A model generated the notes under the pieces. That model did no database searches and had not been told where the DNA came from. It saw nothing but the letters and a program-made list of their open reading frames with translations. Of a DNA stretch of 64,000 bases, positions 47,318 through 55,612 are shown one piece after another. The translations under genes were made by a program, and so were the position numbers. This stretch comes from Streptomonospora nanhaiensis (lineage in GTDB: Bacteria > Actinomycetota > Actinomycetes > Streptosporangiales > Streptosporangiaceae), in assembly GCF_026642255.1 (NCBI RefSeq), contig NZ_CP113264.1, positions 5,890,001 to 5,954,000 of the forward strand, in the 5' to 3' direction. Position 1 is the first letter of the stretch. Each line of letters starts with the position of its first letter.

Positions 47318-47713
47318 CTAGGCGACGTCCTCGCCAGCAGCGCGCAGGCGGCTCCGAGCGCGGCCCAGGGCGACGGTGTCGCCGGCCTCGGTCGCGTTCT
47401 TCAGCGCCGTGCGCGCACGGTCCACATCGATGTCCTCGGCGAGCTCGGCGGTCTCGGCGAGGATGGAGACACGACCCTCACCCGAGACCGAGACGAACCC
47501 GCTGTGCGCGGCGGCCCGGACCTCTCCGGTCTCCCGCGCACCCAGTACGCGAACGACGGCGTCGTGGGCCAGCAGCGAGAGCACCGGGATGTGCCCGGGC
47601 TGGACGCCGATCTCGCCCTCGACGGTCTTCGCGATGACCATGTCGCCCTCGCCGGCCCAAATCTCACGTTCGGGCGAGACGATCTCGACGAAAAGCTTCT
47701 TCGACACTGCCAC
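47318..47713 (-). CDS. atpC: ATP synthase F1 epsilon subunit
   Basis: 131 aa from GTG at 47711-47713; the GTG two codons later has a better-spaced AGGAG. N-terminal beta-sandwich (LFVEIVSPEREIWAGEGDMVIAKTVEGEIGVQPGHIPVLSLL) and a short C-terminal helical hairpin (AEDIDVDRARTALKNA). Part of the central stalk; it joins gamma to the c-ring and can inhibit ATP hydrolysis. Last of the canonical atp genes, 128 bases after atpD, the largest gap inside the operon. Confidence 0.95.
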   Translation of the reverse strand: MAVSKKLFVEIVSPEREIWAGEGDMVIAKTVEGEIGVQPGHIPVLSLLAHDAVVRVLGARETGEVRAAAHSGFVSVSGEGRVSILAETAELAEDIDVDRARTALKNATEAGDTVALGRARSRLRAAGEDVA

Positions 47714-47841
47714 AAACTCCTCGGCTAGCGGGTGGGTTCGGCCGGGCCGGCCCCGACGTGTTGTCGTTCGGGACCGGCCCGGCCGGAGAAACTGTCCCGC
47801 CCGTCGCCCGCCACCACCCTGAACGGACGCTTCGCGCGGTT

Positions 47842-49284
47842 CTAGCCCTGAAGCTGCTTGGCCTTCTCGACCGCCATGTCGATGTTGCCGACGTCGAGGA
47901 AGGCCTGCTCGGGCAGGTGGTCGTACTCACCGTCGCACAGGCCCTTGAAGGAGGCGATGGTCTCCTCCAGGGGGACGAACACGCCCGGGGTACCGGTGAA
48001 CTTCTCGGCCACGAACATGTTCTGCGACAGGAAGCGCTCGATGCGGCGGGCGCGGTTCACGACGATCTTGTCCTCTTCGGACAGCTCGTCCATACCGAGG
48101 ATGGCGATCTGGTCCTGGAGGTCGTTGCTCCGCTGGAGGATCTCCTTGACGCGCTGCGCCACCTGGTAGTGCTCCTCGCCCACGTACTGCGGGTCGAGGA
48201 TGCGGGAGGTGGACGTCAGCGGGTCCACCGCCGGGTAGATGCCCTTCTGCGAGATCGGGCGGGAGAGCTCGGTCGTCGCGTCCAGGTGGGCGAAGGTGGT
48301 CGCCGGCGCCGGGTCGGTGTAGTCGTCCGCGGGCACGTAGATCGCCTGCATCGAGGTGATCGAGTGACCGCGGGTCGAGGTGATCCGCTCCTGGAGCTGA
48401 CCCATCTCGTCCGCCAGGTTGGGCTGGTAGCCCACGGCCGAGGGCATGCGGCCCAGCAGCGTGGAGACCTCGGAGCCCGCCTGGGTGAAACGGAAGATGT
48501 TGTCGATGAAGAGGAGCACGTCCTGGTTCTGGACGTCGCGGAAGTACTCCGCCATCGTCAGAGCGGACAGGGCGACCCGCAGACGGGTGCCCGGGGGCTC
48601 GTCCATCTGGCCGAAGACGAGAGCGGTGTCCTGGAGGACCTCCATCTCGTCCATCTCCAGGAACAGGTCCGTACCCTCACGGGTGCGCTCGCCGACGCCG
48701 GCGAACACGGACACACCGCCGAAGTTGCGGGCGATACGGGTGATCATCTCCTGGATCAGCACGGTCTTGCCGACACCGGCGCCACCGAACAGACCGATCT
48801 TGCCACCGCGCACGTACGGGGTGAGGAGGTCGATCACCTTGATGCCCGTGACCATCATCTCGGTCTTGGACTCGAGCTGGTCGAAGGACGGGGCCTTGCG
48901 GTGGATCGGCCAGCGCTCGGTGACGCCGAGCTCCTCCGCCGACACGTCCAGGGGCTCGCCCAGGGTGTTGAACACGTGGCCCTTGACGAGGTCGCCGACG
49001 GGCACGCTGATGGGCGCGCCGGTGTCGCGCACCTCGGCGCCGCGGACGAGGCCGTCCTGCGGGGCCAGGGAGATGGTCCGCACCAGGTTGTCACCCAGGT
49101 GCTGGGCGACCTCCATGGTGATGGTCTTGGCCTTGCCGCCGACGGTCACGTCGGTGTGCAGGGCGTTGTAGATGGCGGGCAGGGAGCCGACGGGGAACTC
49201 CACGTCGACGACCGGCCCGGTCACCCGGGCGATACGGCCGGTGGCGGTGCCAGCCCCAGCCGTCTCTTCAACTGTCGCAGTCAC
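47842..49284 (-). CDS. atpD: ATP synthase F1 beta subunit
   Basis: 480 aa from GTG at 49282-49284, 5 nt after the atpG stop. Catalytic subunit: Walker A GGAGVGKTVL, catalytic Glu in GERTREG, Walker B VLLFIDNIFRF, and the ALAPase-like DELSEEDK segment near the C-terminus. Full length and highly conserved. Binds and turns over ADP and phosphate at three sites of the F1 head on the cytoplasmic side. Confidence 0.98.
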   Translation of the reverse strand: MTATVEETAGAGTATGRIARVTGPVVDVEFPVGSLPAIYNALHTDVTVGGKAKTITMEVAQHLGDNLVRTISLAPQDGLVRGAEVRDTGAPISVPVGDLVKGHVFNTLGEPLDVSAEELGVTERWPIHRKAPSFDQLESKTEMMVTGIKVIDLLTPYVRGGKIGLFGGAGVGKTVLIQEMITRIARNFGGVSVFAGVGERTREGTDLFLEMDEMEVLQDTALVFGQMDEPPGTRLRVALSALTMAEYFRDVQNQDVLLFIDNIFRFTQAGSEVSTLLGRMPSAVGYQPNLADEMGQLQERITSTRGHSITSMQAIYVPADDYTDPAPATTFAHLDATTELSRPISQKGIYPAVDPLTSTSRILDPQYVGEEHYQVAQRVKEILQRSNDLQDQIAILGMDELSEEDKIVVNRARRIERFLSQNMFVAEKFTGTPGVFVPLEETIASFKGLCDGEYDHLPEQAFLDVGNIDMAVEKAKQLQG

Positions 49285-49289
49285 TTTTG

Positions 49290-50210
49290 CTACTCACTTC
49301 CTGCGCTGGCAGCGGAGAGGGCGTCGGCACCGCCGACAATCTCACTGAGTTCGTTGGTGATCTCGGCCTGGCGCGCCTGGTTGGCCAGGCGTCCCAGGTT
49401 CTTGACGAGGTCCTCGGCGTTGTCCGTGGCGGCCTTCATGGCCGCACGGCGGGACGCCTGCTGGGAGGCGGAGGCGTCGAGGAGCGCGAAGTAGATCCTG
49501 TTGGTCACGTACTGCGGGAGCAGGGCGTCCAGCGCCTCCTCCGCGGACGGCTCGAACTCGTACAGCGGCAGCGGCTCACTTCCGTGGGCGGCCTCGAGTT
49601 CGCTCTCGTCGCTCTCCTCGACCTCCAGCGGCAGCGCGCGGACGGTGCCGGCCCGCTGGGTCAGCATCGAGACGAACTCCGTGGAGACCACGTGGATCTC
49701 GTCGACGCCGCCGTCGGACGTGTCCGCCAGGAACTTCTCAATGAGGGCGGAGCCGATCTCCTGGGCGTGCGCGTAGGTCGGACGCTCGGTGAAGCCCTCC
49801 CACTGCGCCTCGATCGGACGATCGCGGAACTTGTAGAAGGCCACGCCCTTGCGGCCCACCATGTAGGTGAGAACCTCCTTGCCCTGCTCCCGGAGGAGCT
49901 GGGTGAGGGATTCCGCCTCCTTCAGCACGTTGGCGGAGAAGGCGCCGGCCAGGCCCTTGTCACTGGTGATGACCAGGACGGCAGCGCGGGTCGGGTTCTC
50001 GGACTCGGTCAGCAGCGGGTGGTCCGACACCCGGCTGGCCAGGGCCGAGACCGCCCGGGTGATCTCCCGCGCGTAGGGCCCAGCAGCCTCAGCCGCACGC
50101 TGCGCCTTGGTGATGCGCGTCGTGGCGATGAGCTCCATCGCGCGGGTGATCTTCGCCATCGACTTCGTCGAGCGGATCCTCCGGCGATAGACGCGAAGCT
50201 GTGCACCCAT
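49290..50210 (-). CDS. atpG: ATP synthase F1 gamma subunit
   Basis: 306 aa from ATG at 50208-50210, 3 nt after the atpA stop. Rotor shaft of F1: N-terminal coiled-coil helix QLRVYRRRIRSTKSMAKITRAMELIATTRITKAQRAAEAA and C-terminal helix SRRAAMKAATDNAEDLVKNLGRLANQARQAEITNELSEIVGGADAL. The central Rossmann-like part shows VLVITSDKGLAGAFSANVLKEAE. A short acidic insert (EVEESDESELEAAHGSE, about 203-219) is typical of actinobacterial gamma subunits, where such a loop damps ATP hydrolysis in mycobacteria. Confidence 0.97.
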   Translation of the reverse strand: MGAQLRVYRRRIRSTKSMAKITRAMELIATTRITKAQRAAEAAGPYAREITRAVSALASRVSDHPLLTESENPTRAAVLVITSDKGLAGAFSANVLKEAESLTQLLREQGKEVLTYMVGRKGVAFYKFRDRPIEAQWEGFTERPTYAHAQEIGSALIEKFLADTSDGGVDEIHVVSTEFVSMLTQRAGTVRALPLEVEESDESELEAAHGSEPLPLYEFEPSAEEALDALLPQYVTNRIYFALLDASASQQASRRAAMKAATDNAEDLVKNLGRLANQARQAEITNELSEIVGGADALSAASAGSE

Positions 50211-50213
50211 GGG

Positions 50214-51854
50214 TTACTTCCCGCCCTTGGCGACCTTGATGGTCTCCTGGCCGACCTTCTCCTCGGAGAGCGCCTCGGCCTCGGCCTCGGTGCCCAGGAG
50301 GGAGCCCGCGGAGGTCTGGAAGCCCTGCTTGAACTTCTCCAGGGCCAGGTCGAGCGACTTCTCGGTCTCGGACTCGAACTTGCCGGTGTCCCGGATCGTC
50401 TCCAGGATGCCGGCGTGCTCGCGGCCGAGGTGCTCCAGGAAGTCGTCCTCGAAGCGGCGGACGTCCTCGACCGGGACGTCGTCGACGCGGCCGGTGGTAC
50501 CGGCCCAGATCGACACGACCTGCTGCTCCATGGAGTAGGGCGAGTACTGGCCCTGCTTGAGGAGCTCCATCAGACGGGCGCCGCGCTCCAGCTGCTGCTT
50601 GGAGACGGAGTCCAGGTCCGAGCCGAAGGCGGAGAAGGCCTCGAGCTCGCGGTACTGGGCCAGGCCCAGGCGGAGGGTACCGGAGACCTTCTTCATCGCC
50701 TTGGTCTGCGCCGCGCCACCGACACGGGAGACCGACACGCCGACGTTGATGGCCGGACGCTGTCCCTGGTTGAACAGGTCGGACTCCAGGAAGACCTGGC
50801 CGTCGGTGATGGAGATGACGTTGGTGGGGATGTACGCCGAGACGTCGCCCGCCTTGGTCTCGATGATCGGCAGCGCCGTCATCGATCCGCGGCCCATCTC
50901 GTCGGAGAGCTTCGCGCAGCGCTCCAGGAGACGGGAGTGCAGGTAGAAGACGTCACCGGGGTAGGCCTCACGGCCCGGCGGGCGGCGCAGCAGCAGCGAC
51001 ACCGCACGGTAGGCCTCGGCCTGCTTGGTGAGGTCGTCGAAGACGATGAGGACGTGCTTGCCCTCGTACATCCAGTGCTGGCCCAGGGCCGAACCGGTGT
51101 AGGGGGCCAGGTACTTGAAGCCGGCCGCGTCCGACGCCGGGGAGGCGACGATCGTGGTGTACTCCATCGCGCCGGCCTCTTCGAGGGCGCCGCGCACACC
51201 CGCGATGGTCGAGCCCTTCTGACCGATCGCGACGTAGATGCAGTGCACCTGCTTGTCGGGGTCGCCCGACTCCCAGTTGGCCTTCTGGTTGATGATCGCG
51301 TCGATGCAGACCGCGGTCTTGCCGGTCTGACGGTCGCCGATGACCAGCTGGCGCTGGCCGCGGCCGATCGGGGTCATCGAGTCGATCGCCTTGATACCGG
51401 TCTGGAGCGGCTCGTGGACCGGCTTGCGCTCCATCACCGAGGCGGCCTGGAGCTCCAGCTCACGCCGCTCGGTCGACTCGATCTCGCCCTTGCCGTCGAT
51501 GGGGGCGCCCAGGGGGTCCACCACGCGGCCGAGGAAGTTGTCACCCACCGGCACCGAGAGGAGCTGGCCGGTGCGACGCACCTTCTGCCCCTCCTCGATG
51601 CTGGTGAAGTCGCCCAGCACGACGACACCGATCTCGCCGACCTCAAGGTTCTGGGCCAGACCGAGGGTGCCGTCCTCGAACTTCAGCAGCTCGTTCGCCA
51701 TCGCCGAGGGAAGGCCACCGACGCGGGCGATGCCGTCACCGGAGTAGGTGACGGTACCGACCTCTTCCGCGCGGGTGGCTTCAGGCTCGTACGACTGGAC
51801 GAAGCGCTGTAGCGCGTCCCGGATCTCGTCCGGCCGGATCGTCAGCTCCGCCAT
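50214..51854 (-). CDS. atpA: ATP synthase F1 alpha subunit
   Basis: 546 aa. Non-catalytic nucleotide-binding subunit: Walker A GDRQTGKTAVC, the HVLIVFDDLTKQAEAYR region, and the arginine finger in the ISVGVSVSRVGGAAQ block. N-terminal helix MAELTIRPDEIRDALQRFV binds the delta subunit. It has a C-terminal extension of about 30-40 residues after the bacterial core (EKFKQGFQTSAGSLLGTEAEAEALSEEKVGQETIKVAKGGK), as in mycobacteria where the tail suppresses ATP hydrolysis. Between atpH (65 bases upstream) and atpG. Confidence 0.98.
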   Translation of the reverse strand: MAELTIRPDEIRDALQRFVQSYEPEATRAEEVGTVTYSGDGIARVGGLPSAMANELLKFEDGTLGLAQNLEVGEIGVVVLGDFTSIEEGQKVRRTGQLLSVPVGDNFLGRVVDPLGAPIDGKGEIESTERRELELQAASVMERKPVHEPLQTGIKAIDSMTPIGRGQRQLVIGDRQTGKTAVCIDAIINQKANWESGDPDKQVHCIYVAIGQKGSTIAGVRGALEEAGAMEYTTIVASPASDAAGFKYLAPYTGSALGQHWMYEGKHVLIVFDDLTKQAEAYRAVSLLLRRPPGREAYPGDVFYLHSRLLERCAKLSDEMGRGSMTALPIIETKAGDVSAYIPTNVISITDGQVFLESDLFNQGQRPAINVGVSVSRVGGAAQTKAMKKVSGTLRLGLAQYRELEAFSAFGSDLDSVSKQQLERGARLMELLKQGQYSPYSMEQQVVSIWAGTTGRVDDVPVEDVRRFEDDFLEHLGREHAGILETIRDTGKFESETEKSLDLALEKFKQGFQTSAGSLLGTEAEAEALSEEKVGQETIKVAKGGK

Positions 51855-51919
51855 CTCTACGTTGTCCTTGCTCTCAAATGGCGCCGGGCTGGCGCCGTGC
51901 GTGCTTGCCTTGCGTACTG

Positions 51920-52744
51920 TCAGCCGGCCAGGCGGCGCTGGACCTCGGCGATACGCCCGGCGATGGTCCCGTCGATGACCTCGTCACCCACCTGGATGGA
52001 CAGGCCCCCCACGATCTCGGGGGCGACCTCGGTGTTGAGGTGGATGTCGCGGCCGTAGGCGCGCGAGAGCGCGGCCCCGAGCCGGGACTGCTGGCTCTCG
52101 CTCAGGGCGACGGCGCTGCGGACGACGGCCACGTAGCGCTTGGCGCGCTCCGAGACGAGTCCCCCGAAGTGGTCCAGCGCCTGCTCCAGCGTACGTCGCC
52201 GGGGTCGGGTCACCGCCTCGCCGACCAGCGTCAGCGTCGCGGCGTTCACCTTGCCCGAGAGCAGGCTCTCCAGGAGGGAGAGGCGCTGCTCGGGGGCGAC
52301 CCCCTCACGGGTGAGGGCGTCGCGCAGCTCGGGCTGGGCGGCGACGATCCGCTGGAAGCGGAACAGCTCGTCCTCCAGCTCGTCGAGCGCCGAGGCGTTC
52401 TGGAGCGCGGCGACGGTCGCGTAGACCGCCATCCGCTCCATCGCGTCCACGAGGTCGCGCGGACCGGACCACTTCGCCGAGACCACGTCGCCGGCCACGA
52501 TGACCGTGGACGGGGAGACCTTGGTCTCCAGCAGCTCGCCGATCAGCTCGGTCTTGCGCTCTGCCGGGTTCGCCTGGTCGGCGAGCCACCGGCGGAGCGA
52601 GTGCTGGCTCCCGAGAAGGGCGACGACCTCGAAGAGCTCGCTGCCCAGGGAGACACCACTCTGCGCGGTGCCGACCGACGCCAGGACGTTCTCGTCCAGG
52701 CGCCGGGTCACCTCGACCAGCGACGTGCGGCTGATACCACGCAT
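51920..52744 (-). CDS. atpH: ATP synthase F1 delta subunit
   Basis: 274 aa. The start codon shares one base with the atpF stop (TGATG). OSCP/delta family: helical N-terminal domain with MRGISRTSLVEVTRRLDENV and the C-terminal beta domain ending LNTEVAPEIVGGLSIQVGDEVIDGTIAGRIAEVQRRLAG. Longer than the 178-aa E. coli protein: the N-terminal part contains an additional helical repeat, as commonly seen in actinobacteria. It links the F1 head to the b-subunit stalk. Confidence 0.96.
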   Translation of the reverse strand: MRGISRTSLVEVTRRLDENVLASVGTAQSGVSLGSELFEVVALLGSQHSLRRWLADQANPAERKTELIGELLETKVSPSTVIVAGDVVSAKWSGPRDLVDAMERMAVYATVAALQNASALDELEDELFRFQRIVAAQPELRDALTREGVAPEQRLSLLESLLSGKVNAATLTLVGEAVTRPRRRTLEQALDHFGGLVSERAKRYVAVVRSAVALSESQQSRLGAALSRAYGRDIHLNTEVAPEIVGGLSIQVGDEVIDGTIAGRIAEVQRRLAG

Positions 52745-53289
52745 CAGCGCACCTCTGCTTGCTGCGTGCTCTGGCTCTGCTCCAGCTCGTCCAGGAACCG
52801 GTCGATGACGCGGTTCTGGACGGCGCTGTCGCTGAGGGTCTCACCCACGATGCGACCGGCCAGGTCGGCGGACAGGCCGCCGATCTCGCCGCGCAGCTGC
52901 ACCATGGCCTGCTGGCGGTCGGCCTCGATCTGGGCGTGGGCCGCCTCGACGATGCGGCGCGCCTCGGCCTGGGCCTCCTCGCGCGCCTCGGCGATGATCG
53001 CCGCCCGCTGCTCCTTGGCCCTCTCGAGCTCCTGGGCGGACTCGCGGTGCGCCTCCTCGAGCTTCTCGCGGTACTGCTGGCGGATCTCCTCGGCCTCGGC
53101 CTCGGCGCGCTTGGCCCGCTCGATGCCGCCCTCGATGGCGTCATGACGCTCGTCGAGGACCGCCATCACCTTGGGAACCGCCTTGCGGGCCACAAAGAAG
53201 TAGACCACGGCGAGCGCGATCGCACCGAAGGTGAACTTCACCCAGTCGATCCGCAGAATGTTGTAATCGGCTGCCAACTCCACCAACAT
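52744..53289 (-). CDS. atpF: ATP synthase F0 b subunit
   Basis: 181 aa from ATG at 53287-53289, with GGAGG 8 nt before. One N-terminal membrane helix (KFTFGAIALAVVYFFVARKAVPKVMAVLDER, about 18-38), followed by a long charged coiled coil (EGGIERAKRAEAEAEEIRQQYREKLEEAHRESAQELERAKEQRAAIIAEAREEAQAEARRIVEAA). Forms the peripheral stalk as a dimer. Usual position between atpE and atpH. Confidence 0.96.
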   Translation of the reverse strand: MLVELAADYNILRIDWVKFTFGAIALAVVYFFVARKAVPKVMAVLDERHDAIEGGIERAKRAEAEAEEIRQQYREKLEEAHRESAQELERAKEQRAAIIAEAREEAQAEARRIVEAAHAQIEADRQQAMVQLRGEIGGLSADLAGRIVGETLSDSAVQNRVIDRFLDELEQSQSTQQAEVR

Positions 53290-53341
53290 GGTCAGCCCTC
53301 CTTCGCGTCAGTTGCCATCAGAAAACGGTTGGCAAGTTCGA

Positions 53342-53569
53342 CTAGCCCTGGGGAGCGGCGAAGGCGAGGACGAAGCCAAGGATCGCCAGGGCCTCGATGA
53401 GGGCGAAGCCGAGGTAGATGTTGGTCTGCAGCGGGCCGCGGGCCTCGGGCTGGCGGGCGATGGCCTGCATGCCGAGACCGAACACGATACCGACACCAAT
53501 ACCGGCGCCGATGACGCTGATGCCGTAGCCGATGGTGTTGATGTTGCCGGTGATCGCAGCGATGTCCAT
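53342..53569 (-). CDS. atpE: ATP synthase F0 c subunit
   Basis: 75 aa, two membrane helices with the polar loop RQPEARG. Proton-carrying residue E59 in GFALIEALAILGF. The N-terminal helix has the GxGxGxG packing motif GAGIGVGIVFGLG. The neighbourhood of E59 has no Na-binding Gln/Ser signature, so proton coupling is expected. In mycobacteria this subunit is the diarylquinoline target. Highly expressed; 52 bases upstream of atpF. Confidence 0.97.
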   Translation of the reverse strand: MDIAAITGNINTIGYGISVIGAGIGVGIVFGLGMQAIARQPEARGPLQTNIYLGFALIEALAILGFVLAFAAPQG

Positions 53570-53692
53570 TGATGTTTCCCTTTACTCGACGTCCGGCGTT
53601 GCTCGTCGCAATTGGTCAGTTCGCCGGTGTGGACGGGTCAGTTCTTCTCGCCCCTGGCACGGCCGGTCGGCCGCGCAGGAGGGGAAGGGGGT

Positions 53693-54535
53693 CTAGTGGG
53701 CCGCTTCGAGCGACTGGTTGATGTACAGGCTCGCCAGCAGCGTGAAGATGAACGCCTGGACGAGCATGATCACGATCTCGAAGACGAAGAAGGCGAGGTA
53801 GCCGAACAGCGCCGCGCCCGAGAAGAGGAGCGAGACACCGACCAGCAGGGGCTCGGCCGTCAGGTTGAGCATGTACCAGCCGCCGTAGGCGAACACGGCG
53901 AGCAGCAGGCTGCCCGCGAACATGGTCGCGAACAGACGCAGGGCGTGCGTGACCGGGCGGATCAGGAAGACCGAGAGGATCTCGATCGGGGTGACCAGGA
54001 TGTAGATCGCCTTGGGCATCCCGGGCGGGAAGATCTGGTTCCGGAAGTAGCCCCAGCCGCCCTGGTTGCGGATGCCGATCACGATGGTCATCACGTAGAT
54101 GACCCCGGCGAACATCGCGGTGAAGGCCAGGTTGCTGTTGACCGGGAGCATGCCCGGGATCAGCCCCGTGAAGTTCATGGCCAGGATGAGCGTGAAGACA
54201 CCGGTCATGAACGGGATGAACCGGTCGCCCTTGGCACCCATCGTCGGGCGGGTGATCTGGTCCCGGATGAACAGGACCAGCATCTCGCCGACGCTCTGCC
54301 TGCGACCAGGGACGAGGCTCAGCTTCTTGCTGAACCACGACCACAGAAGCAGGACAGCACCGACGGCGACGAGAAGCAGGACCAGGTACAGGTCGATGCC
54401 CGCGCTGCCGGGGATGTTGGCGAACCACGGTTCCGGGAAGAACATCCCGATAGTGGGCGGCGTGAACCCGCAACCGTTGTCACCGAACAGGTGGCAATTC
54501 GGTTCGGCCGCGAGAATGCGCACGTCAGCACTCAC
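53693..54535 (-). CDS. atpB: ATP synthase F0 a subunit
   Basis: 280 aa from GTG at 54533-54535. Membrane protein with six or so helices, including the tilted pair next to the c-ring. The essential arginine lies in PVTHALRLFATMFAGSLLLAV; GMLPVNSNLAFTAMFAGVIYVMTIVIGI and the C-terminal FGYLAFFVFEIVIMLVQAFIFTLLASLYINQSLEAAH are also conserved. It forms the proton half-channels. The N-terminal extension contains C14 and C23 in PNCHLFGDNGCGFTPP, which may form a disulfide outside the membrane. Confidence 0.96.
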   Translation of the reverse strand: MSADVRILAAEPNCHLFGDNGCGFTPPTIGMFFPEPWFANIPGSAGIDLYLVLLLVAVGAVLLLWSWFSKKLSLVPGRRQSVGEMLVLFIRDQITRPTMGAKGDRFIPFMTGVFTLILAMNFTGLIPGMLPVNSNLAFTAMFAGVIYVMTIVIGIRNQGGWGYFRNQIFPPGMPKAIYILVTPIEILSVFLIRPVTHALRLFATMFAGSLLLAVFAYGGWYMLNLTAEPLLVGVSLLFSGAALFGYLAFFVFEIVIMLVQAFIFTLLASLYINQSLEAAH

Positions 54536-54628
54536 GGCGAATCCTTTCGTCGTGACGCAAGAAAGCCTCGTTGATGGTTGTTACAGAGCGTCGTCGCACG
54601 ATCGTCGACGCCGGACTGGCGGGAGGGT

Positions 54629-54859
54629 TCAGACCTGGCGGGTCTTGACGACGATCACGTAGATCGCGCCGACCATGCCCAGAACCGCCCCGATGGGCAG
54701 GAAGAGCGCCTGGAACCCCAGGAGCTTGTCCGCGGCCCAGCCGATCGCGCTCCAGACGAGCACGCCCGAGAGCAGAGTGGAGAAGAGTGCCCAGCCGTCG
54801 GACTCGCGCGGTGCCGGGGGCGTGCGCTTCTCCGATTTTCTGGCTGGTTCGCTGCTCAT
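54629..54859 (-). CDS. AtpZ/AtpI-like small membrane protein
   Basis: 76 aa with two membrane helices (about 24-42 and 50-70) and the pattern GVLVWSAIGWAADKLLGFQALFLPIGAVLGMVGAIYVIVVKTRQV, as in AtpZ proteins, which are proposed to help c-ring assembly or to move Mg/Ca. First 20 residues are charged and cytoplasmic. Located between the atpI-like gene and atpB, each about 100 bases away, in the same operon. Confidence 0.88.
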   Translation of the reverse strand: MSSEPARKSEKRTPPAPRESDGWALFSTLLSGVLVWSAIGWAADKLLGFQALFLPIGAVLGMVGAIYVIVVKTRQV

Positions 54860-54964
54860 CTCGCTCCGGAATATAGCATGTGGGCCTTGGCGGGAACGGG
54901 GCCGTCCGCCTGCCGAGGTTCAGGGTAATACGCCCTTCCCGACGGGCTGCAACGGGGCACCCCA

Positions 54965-55387
54965 TCACGCGTTCTCCGAACCCTCGTTCGGGGTCACGTG
55001 AAGGATCTTGGCCTTCGAGATCGCCCACGTCTGGCCGCCCAGCCAGGCGAGCACGACCGCCAGGGCGCTGTAGACGAAGGCTGCACTGCTGAGGTCCTCG
55101 ACGAGGGGACTGCGGCCGAGGGTGACGAGGATGACGCCCAGCACCGCCATCTTGACGACGAAGCCGAGCATGTTCGCCGCCAGGAAGAGGTCCTTGTTGC
55201 GGCGCGTGATCATGAGGACGGCCCACTGCCCCAGCCCGAAGCAGCCGAGCACGATCACCACGGCGAACAGGGAGCTGAGAGCTCCCGGGACGCCGGCGAG
55301 GAGCGCGGAGACCGCAATGGCCAGGAGCCCGCACGCAGCGCTGGGAAGCGCGGCGCCACGGAGGATCCGGGCGTCGTGTTCCTGCAT
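54965..55387 (-). CDS. atpI: AtpI-family protein, first gene of the ATP synthase operon
   Basis: 140 aa from ATG at 55385-55387, with GGAG 7 nt upstream. Four hydrophobic helices (about 10-30, 33-52, 66-84, 91-111) with the pattern ALPSAACGLLAIAVSALLAGVPGALSSLFAVVIVLGCFGLGQWAVLMITRR and NMLGFVVKMAVLGVILVTLG. AtpI is thought to assist c-ring assembly. It opens the operon atpI-atpZ-atpBEFHAGDC-DUF2550, whose order matches Streptomyces. The upstream 225 bases hold the operon promoter and the wecA terminator region. Confidence 0.85.
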   Translation of the reverse strand: MQEHDARILRGAALPSAACGLLAIAVSALLAGVPGALSSLFAVVIVLGCFGLGQWAVLMITRRNKDLFLAANMLGFVVKMAVLGVILVTLGRSPLVEDLSSAAFVYSALAVVLAWLGGQTWAISKAKILHVTPNEGSENA

Positions 55388-55483
55388 CACAAAGCTCCGT
55401 AGGGGTTCAGTGGGTACCTGCTCGTGAAAGCTATCACAAGGTTCTCGGTGCTGAATCCGGGGGTTCCTTAACGCGACCTTAAC

Positions 55484-55520
55484 GCCCCGCAAAACGCCCG
55501 TTCCGGGCGTCCTCCGGGGC
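55484..55520. terminator. double-arm hairpin between wecA and the atp operon
   Basis: Outer arms GCCCCG/CGGGGC (55484-55489, 55515-55520) enclose inner arms CGCCCG/CGGGCG with loop TTC. It lies downstream of wecA's stop in no-gene space: wecA and the atp operon are both on the minus strand, so it terminates wecA-operon RNA only if read from the plus strand; more likely it is a leader or 5' boundary structure of the atp operon, or insulates it from upstream transcription. Confidence 0.4.
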
Positions 55521-55612
55521 CTGTGTCACCTTCACCACACCGGTCCGGCCTCCGCCTTCGCAGGTCACCGCCACCGCCTTCCGAGACCTTGGTCCCGAAT
55601 GCCGACGCCCTT